Shown: one piece after another, positions 57,208-64,000 of the stretch | Numbering within the stretch: position 1 is the stretch's first letter | How the letters are laid out: each line of letters starts with the position of its first letter | Source of the DNA: Tuctoria greenei | Taxonomy: Eukaryota; Streptophyta; Magnoliopsida; Poales; Poaceae | DNA: 64,000 bases | Assembly (NCBI GenBank): GCA_036927565.1 | Contig: JAYESD010000001.1 | Span: 275,663,560 to 275,727,559 of the forward strand | Direction: 5' to 3' | The notes under the pieces: model-generated | The model's input: the letters and a program-made list of their open reading frames with translations, nothing else | What the model was told of the DNA's origin: nothing | Database searches by the model: none | Position numbers and translations under genes: made by a program

Positions 57208-57680
57208 AGATCTTAAATCCCTCCTCTCCTTCTTTTTGGTGTCTTGATGCCAAAGGGAGAGAGATTGAGGGGGGGGTTACTAGGTCTTAGCTATAGGTTG
57301 AGAGATGAGAGCTTCACTTATGCATCTTTTATCTCTTTTAGGTTGTAAGACTTCATATTATGCTCATTTGATACTTTTGTTCTTGTGATGCAATGTTATG
57401 AACTATTTATGCTCATATTTATGAAATTTGTGTTTTTGCTCTGAACTTGACATATATGCTTGTTGTTGATACATTGATGTCAATTATTTCACTGTCATCA
57501 TGATTACTGCTCTCACTCACTTATGTTTGCATCCCACCATAAAGAGTGCACATATGTATTATGTTTTTATTGTTAAATGTGTTTCAAGCGCATATGTGCA
57601 CACTTTATGAAAATTATGAATTTTTATCATATTTTGTGAAATCTCAATTGGTTGTCATCAGTCACCAAAAAGGGGAAGAT
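57208..57680 (+). other. Sire-C 3' non-coding region and polypurine tract
   Basis: AT-rich after the third-ORF stop. A secondary purine-rich stretch AGGGAGAGAGATTGAGGGGG lies near 57253. The polypurine tract AAAAAGGGGAAGA (about 57667-57679) abuts the LTR. Confidence 0.7.
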
Positions 57681-59096
57681 TGAAAGTGCATCTAGGCATC
57701 CCTTGTGATGGTTGATTTATGACAAACAAATGAGATCCTAACCACATTATTGAGATGAGCGCATATTTTATTGAAAGAATGAAGAAAGCACCAAAAAGAA
57801 AGGAGAATGAGGATCAATTCAGAAAAGAGCTCAAAAGCTGAATAGAATACATCATTGTGTAGGAAGTGTGTTGGTGTAACACATCTCAAGAGCTCAAGCA
57901 TAAAAATCCTCACACACTTCACATTTCAAAGAAAAAACGGACTAGTCCGATATGCACCAGACTAGTCCGATATCCTCTCTGGACAAGTTCGAATAAGTCC
58001 AACCAATACTTGTCCGGATCGGACTAGTCCGATAATGTCCGGACTAGTCCGATAATGCCTCTGACTAAAATCGGACAAATACTCCAAGTGCGGACTTGTC
58101 CTATATTCACTAAGGGCATCACCACATCGGACTAGTCTGATATCACCACGGACAAGTCCGAAAACCTTTCTGACTAAAATCGGACAAGTCCGCTCCTAGC
58201 TGGACAAGTCTGATATTCCTGAACACTTAGGGTTTCCTGCATGCCGCATACCAGACTAGTCCGGACTCCACCACGGACTAGTTCGTACCCTCGAAATTCT
58301 AATGGTAACTTTTGAAAACCCTAATATAAATATATGTGCACGGCCCAACTATGAACACTCTCGACCCCCTGCGCCGTCACACCCTCCAAGAGTATAGAAA
58401 ACACATCTCTTCATGCAATCCAACGCAAGAAAGATCAATCCCTTGAGGGTTCACTTTGGATCAAAGGAGAGACACAATTCCACACGTTTGAGCTCTTGGG
58501 TTTGATCTCTAACACACTCATGTTGTTTTATTGTCGATCTTACGAGTGTGTTCTTGGTGGTGTTTCAATTGTAATCTCGGAGAGCCCTCAACTTGTGAGA
58601 AGGCCTCTTGAACTTGGTGATTTGCCCCTTTGTGATAGTGGAAGAAGAATTGGCCTTCGTGGCGATTCGACGAGGTTAGGGTCAGTGAAGATCTGGTCCT
58701 TTAGTGAGCCCCTCAACGTGGACGTAGGTTGTCTCTGTGGGAATCGAACCACGAGATAAAATTTGTGTGTCAAACTTGTTCTTAAGTTTCTCATATCATA
58801 TTCTAGGTTTGATTGATTTTGTCCATTTTACGTTAAAACATTTAAATTAAAGTTAATTTGCACTACACTTAACTTTATTGACTCAATACTTTTAATTTAC
58901 AGATTATATTCCGCTGCATACTGTGCTTGTATTGAATTTATTGATCGAACTTGATCAATTTAGTCCGCACGTACCGGACTAGTCCACACTCTACCGGACT
59001 AGTATGATATCTCGGGATTTGATCAGTTTGTTAAGTGTTGCAGGTTCCAACTAAAAATAAAAAAGACCTATTCACCACCCCTCTAGAACACATTCA
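57681..59096 (+). repeat. 3' LTR of Sire-C
   Basis: 1416 bp from TGAAAGTGCATCTAGGC to GAACACATTCA, followed by acaat. It matches the 5' LTR with a short deletion near 57708. Confidence 0.92.
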
Positions 59097-59101
59097 ACAA
59101 T

Positions 59102-59643
59102 GAGAGAGAAATACCTATATCCACTAGAAGTCTGCACACGTCAATCAGATCAGATGCGTACTGGAGTAGGCTGGATCGATCTTACTGGAGACCAAGTCCA
59201 ACGACAACCATCTATGCTCGTCTCGATAGTACTTTAACTTTAACCCCTAAGCTCTGCCATTTATTGTTAGTTTGGGTTTCTCTAACATGTTTTTTATACT
59301 CTCGTACGTGTTTCTGCTGATGTGTCATCGTCTTATTAATTGTAATTTATTTGAACATTGTGTTGGCTAAGTAAAAAAAATAATAAAATTATGACATATC
59401 AGCGAGCACAGAATACTGAACGGAAATATACAAGCTGTGTCCGAAATCACAAGCTATTGAAGTCCAGAAAACATAGTTTGAAGTTAAATTTACCATGGAT
59501 ATTATGGCTGCATCCAAAACTGGAAGGGAGGGCCGTAGGGGCTTAAGGTTGATACGCAGAGCACATGAGCCGTCCGATGAGAAAACAACACAGTATAAGC
59601 TAAAACGCTCGCAGGCCAGCCAACGTCCCCCTCCCCAAACCCC

Positions 59644-59674
<31 letters not shown>

Positions 59675-59700
59675 AGTCCACCTCGCTGCCGCCGGAGAAG
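59102..59700 (+). promoter_or_regulatory. upstream region and 5' UTR of the methyltransferase gene
   Basis: About 600 bp between Sire-C and the ATG. The only remarkable feature is a run of 24 C followed by 11 A at 59641-59675, ending 25 bp before the start codon. I see no convincing TATA box. The promoter must be short, because Sire-C begins within 600 bp. Confidence 0.45.
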
Positions 59701-62700
59701 ATGGGCGAGCGGCGGTACACCGACCAGGAAGAGGCCCTCGAGATCAAGTCCCTCCGCCGCATCATCGCCGCCTACGCCAAGTACCCCCCTCCCCCCAGCC
59801 CCATCCACGGTCCTCCTCTTCTGCTCTCTCCCTGAAACGAGTCCTTCTCCTGTCCCGTCTCCACGGCACAACCGCTGCCGCAGCAGTCTCGAGGCGCCGT
59901 TGTTCACTAGACTCGCAGAAAGCGGGAGCTCGGTTATAGAAGCGGCTCGCGCACGCTGCTCCGGCCGCGAGCCGCCGGGGTGTTCTGGAGTTTGCAGTGG
60001 ACCGTAGTGCGTTTTGATCCTCTCGAGTGAGCTGTAGGGTTTAGGGCCGCTCCCCGATTCGAGAGGTTGAGGAGCTACACTGCTTTTTTTTTTTCCTTTG
60101 GGAGTTTTCGATTGGCGCACTCTAATGTACCCTGTGCTGATGCGGTGTCTTGAGTTGATAGTGAATCGGGTTATGTGTAGCCTACATTCAAAGTACATGA
60201 AACCATTATTGCTTCCTCCACTCCATCCCACGCCCACTCCTTTTTGTGGTTATAAATATTCTTTCCTTTTCTGGTTGTAATAGCTATCAAGATGCAGCAG
60301 AAAGGGATGTCAAGAGATACGAACGATCATTCAAAATGCTTCCTCCTGCCCACAAGGTTTATACTTATATAGAATCACACATTTCCTTTCTTTTAGAATT
60401 TTTTACCTCACTGCTAACTTTATATTTCATCGCGATTCTATATAGCTCATGAATGTTGTTTACTCCCCCTCATCTTATGCCTTTTCTCTGTAGGAGCTCC
60501 TATTTCACCTTCGCCTGAAGTACCAAAGATTGAGATGGTAACATTCTGTTCCTTGTGCTTGTATCTTGTATACTTCCGATAATCGTTGTGTTTCTTGTGT
60601 TTAAATACTGTGATACTAAATCTCATGTAAACTGTGTATATGTCATTGTTTGCAATTAATTACTTATTTTTAATTCATGTGTCGCCACTAAGCCATTTTT
60701 TAAGGGAAAGAAATGTTACATGCTTGTTTCTTTGCCTAATCTGTATGTCTGATTTTTTTTACAATAACACTCCATCTTCATGAGGCAGTAGTCCTGATTA
60801 GAATCATTCTAGAAAACCAGCTTATGCTTTTCTGGAATACTCCCCCCTGTATCAAATTATTTATCATTTTAGACAAACAAAAAGAACTAAAAATGAACTA
60901 CATAAAGCTGTCCTAACGACAAATATTTTGATACAGAAGGGAGTAGTTCTGTTCTGTGTACGTCTGTTGACAAACTGGTGTTATTTTGATTATGTTATAC
61001 ATCTTTTGTATGCATGACATGTGGTTTGAATGGATACCATATTGGAGTAAATTGACTAGAATACCTTCCAAGGGGGACAAGAGTGCATGTATATAATGGA
61101 TACATGGGCCAGGCCCAAATGGACACACACCCAGGCCTAATACAATCTAACAGATGTGATAACAGCCTTTATACTTACTTCTTAGTGTTAATAGATTTGA
61201 CTGCTGTTATTACTGGACAGGTGTATATCCAATAATGCGGCTTTTATCATGAACATGCTTGAGGTATGATCTTTTGAGACTGTTTATCATGATCAACTGA
61301 TAACTAATGCACATAACAATATCCATAAACAAAAATTAAGAATTGCAGGCATTCGAACCTCCTTTTGACATGAGTCGGTATGTAGATCATGATTATCAAT
61401 CAAACATGCATGAACATAGTCATGCAGATTGTGCTCATTCCAGTGAGAGGTGTGATTGCTCAAGTTCTATCGCCAGAAGAAATTCTCCTCTTCATGAGCA
61501 CCATGATTGCCCCAAAGAAGATGCAAAGACCCATGAATATTCAATAGAAATGGATCATAAGAAGGTAAGGCCTTTCTGAATCCTCCTTTTACGCAAAAAT
61601 AATGGGTACTCTCTTGTAGAAGTCACTTTTGGATCATGCTTGGCTATATGCTCTTGGAAGAGTCCATTATATTGCATGTGGAATTAGAAATACTAAATAT
61701 CAAACAGGACAATGAAGATCAAATGGCAGGCTGCTTCCAGCCCGTTCGCAACAACTTGGCAACAGCCCAAGGTATTGGTGTATCGTGTAACAGTGACAAA
61801 GATGCGGGTACAGTAGCTTATTCTGAAGATAAAGATTGCTCTGCATCTTCTGCTATCGAAAATGTAAGCTGTTGGTTATTTCTAATAATTCATAATGGTG
61901 TAATGCTGAACATTCCTTATCATGCTTGAATTTTATGTTCATGGTCTCATGGAGCAGTGCCTGTATGTGGCACAATTTCTTAATATGCAATCTATATAGA
62001 AAAAACTGCTTATTAGAAGGGTGACAAGAATTCCAAGAGAGCCAGAACAAATTACAGGCATAATCTGAAGTGATCAGGCACCAGTGCCATTGCCATCCCA
62101 TCAGAGTGTAGATCAAAGATATTTAACGCTATGTAAATTAAGGTAGGATAGGAAGTGGCCGATCGTTCCTAAATTAATAAAATAAAATAAGAAAGTCAGC
62201 CAGTAGCAAACTTTTAAGTTTGGGACACACGTCGTTCACATGCTATTTTTGGCTGATCAAGCATTGACCTTCCTATGTGACGGGGGTATGATACCCGGTA
62301 GACCAAGCCCAACAGATTGATCAAGACGAAGTCCATGAAGGCCCACACAATCTACGGTTACTAACACAACAACTACGACAAGCATATGACCCACACTCCG
62401 CCTCGCCTGAAAAGTGGAGTCGGGTGAAAGGCCAACATCTGGCACTAGCCAGATAAGGAAGGATGCAACCGCCTCAAGGTTAAGTAGAGCAAGATATAAA
62501 TAAAGTCCATACTGTACGAGTCCAAGTTGTAACCGACTTGGGTCATGCTCTAAGACCTCTGACCCCTATAAAGGTGGAGGAGGGACACCAAGTCGGGGAA
62601 CACAATCACACAAACCAACATTAGATCTTCAACTCCCATAGCATTAGGCGCCCTCATCTAGATCCACAGATCCATATACGCAACTCTTGTTGTAACCTTC

Positions 62701-64000
62701 GTATCAAGAGAAATCAACTAAGCAGGAGTAGGGTATTACCTCACTACGAGGGCGTGAACCTAGGTAATCCTTGTCTCCTTGTTACTGTTGAAATCAACTT
62801 CGTGCAGGTAACACGACGAGCCCCCCTGATCCCGTTTATAAATTCTACTTGCCGGTTGCTGCAAAATACCCGCGACACAATGTTCAAACACTGCATTAAA
62901 AAAACAATATTCAAACACCTATTCCTCTTCTTTAATATATGTTTTTGGTACCTTCAACTCATAGATAAATGTCCAACTAACTTTGGAATATGAACCCTGT
63001 TTCCCTATTTTAGGTAACGCCACAGCACTGCACAGCTTCATTGTTCATGCTGAATGTTCCTCCAATCGATGTTGACAAGGTAAGGATTCAGTACATTCTG
63101 CAGATGAGTGGTATTATAATGCTATATAAGCAGCGAGAGGTAGATGTTTGTGTCGATTTCATTTTTTTATGCCCGTGAGATTGTAATGGATCAAACATGT
63201 TGTATACTTGTGATATCTGTGTGCATGTGTATTTGCTTGCCAATTGCATTTGTGATTACTCTTCACTTTGTAATACATAGTATTTCTTGGGGTGCATGTT
63301 GACATTTCTATGCTTTGGTGCTTCAATCAGTCACTTGTTCTGATTTTATACAGGTAAGATGCATCGTGAGAAATATCGTGAGAGATTGGGCTGAGGAGGT
63401 AAATTTCTTGGTAAATGTGCTTGAAGTTGAGTTTCCTTTCAGTGCATTGATCTAATTTTGAAAAATGCTGCTGGTTTTATTGATTACTGTTTCAGGGTCA
63501 AAAGGAACGCAACGAGTGCTATAAGCCCATTCTTCAGGAGCTTAATCGTCTTTTCCCGAACCGGGACAAGCAGAGGTAAGCTCATGGTCCGTGACACTTC
63601 AATATCGAGGTATACTGATTTTTATTTTCAACCGGGAATGGTAGCAATGGGTTATGGCATGCCATTACTTTGGGAGGCGGATGATTGAGTGGACCTGGTT
63701 CACAGTTGTGCCACTATTTTTGTGTTTGCGTTGACAAGTGTGCTTGCATGGTTTTCTTATATGTTTGATTATGTAGAATAGAACCTCTAATATACCTGCT
63801 GCCAGAACTCGATGATCCATGCAAGCATAACATCACAAACATAAGAAGTTTTCTCTAAAAAAAATACAAGAAGTTACTTTCGTATTAACGTTTACTTTTG
63901 TGTTATTGATATCATACTTCTCAAATTTCATAGGCCTCCTTCATGTCTAGTCCCAGGTGCTGGGCTTGGGAGATTGGCTCTGGAGATCTCTTCTCTGGGT
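59701..64000 (+). CDS. carnosine N-methyltransferase-like protein (N2227 family), 5' part
   Basis: Ten exons on GT-AG borders keep one frame: 59701-59780, 60284-60356, 60494-60537, 61221-61263, 61349-61564, 61708-61863, 63014-63079, 63354-63398, 63496-63575 and 63934 to the window end. The start MGERRYTDQEEALEIKSL is the first ATG after the 5' UTR. The N-terminal helical part (DVKRYERSFKMLPP; LRLKYQRLRW; NNAAFIMNMLEAFEPPF) is followed by a 124-residue variable insert rich in His, Cys, Asp and Glu. The N2227 part follows: DVDKVRCIVRNIVRDWAEEG, CYKPILQELNRLFP and the S-adenosylmethionine loop VPGAGLGRLA. Family members methylate carnosine in animals; the plant substrate is not established. The gene runs beyond the window and shows no break. 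Confidence 0.9.
60840..60943 (+). mobile_element. Stowaway-like MITE in methyltransferase intron 3
   Basis: 104 bp. The inverted ends CTCCCCCCTGTATCAAA and TTTTGATACAGAAGGGAG are flanked by TA (60838-60839, 60944-60945). This is the pattern of Tc1/mariner-related Stowaway elements of grasses. Confidence 0.85.
61864..63013 (+). other. methyltransferase intron 6, 1.15 kb
   Basis: GT at 61864 and TTTTAG at 63011-63013. More than half of it is the solo LTR. The rest is AT-rich without features. Confidence 0.7.
62278..62877 (+). mobile_element. solo LTR (Gypsy-like) in methyltransferase intron 6
   Basis: 600 bp from TGACGGGGGTATGATACC to ATACCCGCGACA. The flanks are ctatg (62273-62277) and caatg (62878-62882), a 4 of 5 match. 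It has a TATA-like CTATAAAGG near 62576. No internal retroelement sequence is present, as expected after LTR-LTR recombination. The Gypsy assignment is from general LTR style only. Confidence 0.65.

Larger units (their letters stand above)
47567..59096 (+). mobile_element. Sirevirus-type Ty1/Copia retrotransposon 'Sire-C'
   Basis: An 11.53-kb plus-strand element between Harbinger and the methyltransferase gene. The flanks are gcaat (47562-47566) and acaat (59097-59101), a 4 of 5 match. It has a full complement: LTRs, primer site, gag, protease/integrase, reverse transcriptase/RNase H, spacer, third ORF, polypurine tract. LTRs differ at about 11 of 190 bases compared, plus a short deletion. 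It belongs to a different subfamily from Sire-A and Sire-B (LTR interior largely unlike theirs) but shares the ends and the palindrome. Every gene is broken. Confidence 0.92.

Noticed and set aside
59495..60007. 170-codon plus-strand open frame across the methyltransferase start
   Set aside because: It reads through the poly-C run and the first intron in a frame different from the conserved exon 1. The product is low-complexity proline/serine/arginine.
59389..60237. 282-codon minus-strand open frame opposite the methyltransferase 5' end
   Set aside because: It includes the complement of the poly-C run (a glycine run) and has no conserved motif. It is a shadow of GC-rich coding and leader sequence.

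Overview
This is nuclear DNA of a plant, most likely a grass. It holds two intron-containing host genes and a very large block of nested transposable elements. The grass assignment rests on three things: GT-AG introns of plant size, abundant Sirevirus-type Copia elements (LTRs starting TGAAAGTGCATCTAG, initiator-tRNA-Met type primer site TTGGTATCAGAGC), and a Tat-lineage Gypsy element with an antisense open reading frame. By the boundaries I could place, about 88% of the window is transposon. No bacterial operon, rRNA, tRNA or CRISPR array is present.

Left edge (276-4805): the last six exons of an NDR-type AGC protein kinase on the plus strand. They run from the end of the kinase domain through the AGC C-terminal tail. 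The third visible intron carries a 2.1-kb gag-only Copia element (1921-4053, target duplication gcatt).

Centre (5403-47338): a decayed PIF/Harbinger DNA transposon (possible degenerate terminal inverted repeats, 3-bp duplication TAA). It would be about 5.4 kb alone but is inflated to 42 kb by insertions. A Tat-type Ty3/Gypsy element (5971-30573, duplication gactt) sits in its 5' part and was itself split by a minus-strand Sirevirus (11237-22802, 'Sire-A'). A second Sirevirus (31582-43529, 'Sire-B', duplication gttgt) sits just upstream of the Harbinger ORF1. Sire-B carries a 648-bp hAT-type MITE in its 5' LTR only, and an Athila-like Gypsy fragment where its third ORF should be. The Harbinger ORF1 and transposase remnants follow at 43541-46920.

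Right (47567-59096): a third Sirevirus ('Sire-C'), also decayed, with a recognisable third ORF. From 59701 to the window end is the 5' part (ten exons) of an N2227-type carnosine N-methyltransferase-like gene on the plus strand. Its introns hold a Stowaway-like MITE and a Gypsy-like solo LTR.

By-eye LTR comparison gives an age order that fits the nesting: Gypsy LTRs differ at roughly one base in nine over the first ~195 bases, Sire-B and Sire-C at roughly one in twenty, and Sire-A at roughly one in sixty. All element genes except the Sire-A gag and parts of its pol are broken by stops and frameshifts, so the block is probably silenced and inactive. The most unusual signals are: dense arrays of the palindrome CGGACTAGTCCG in all three Sireviruses, including a second cluster ahead of their third ORF; a +1 frame step conserved at the same place before the protease in all three; the Sirevirus/Athila junction with a triplicated primer-binding site; the antisense ORF of the Gypsy element; and an unidentified 113-codon ORF inside the Harbinger element.
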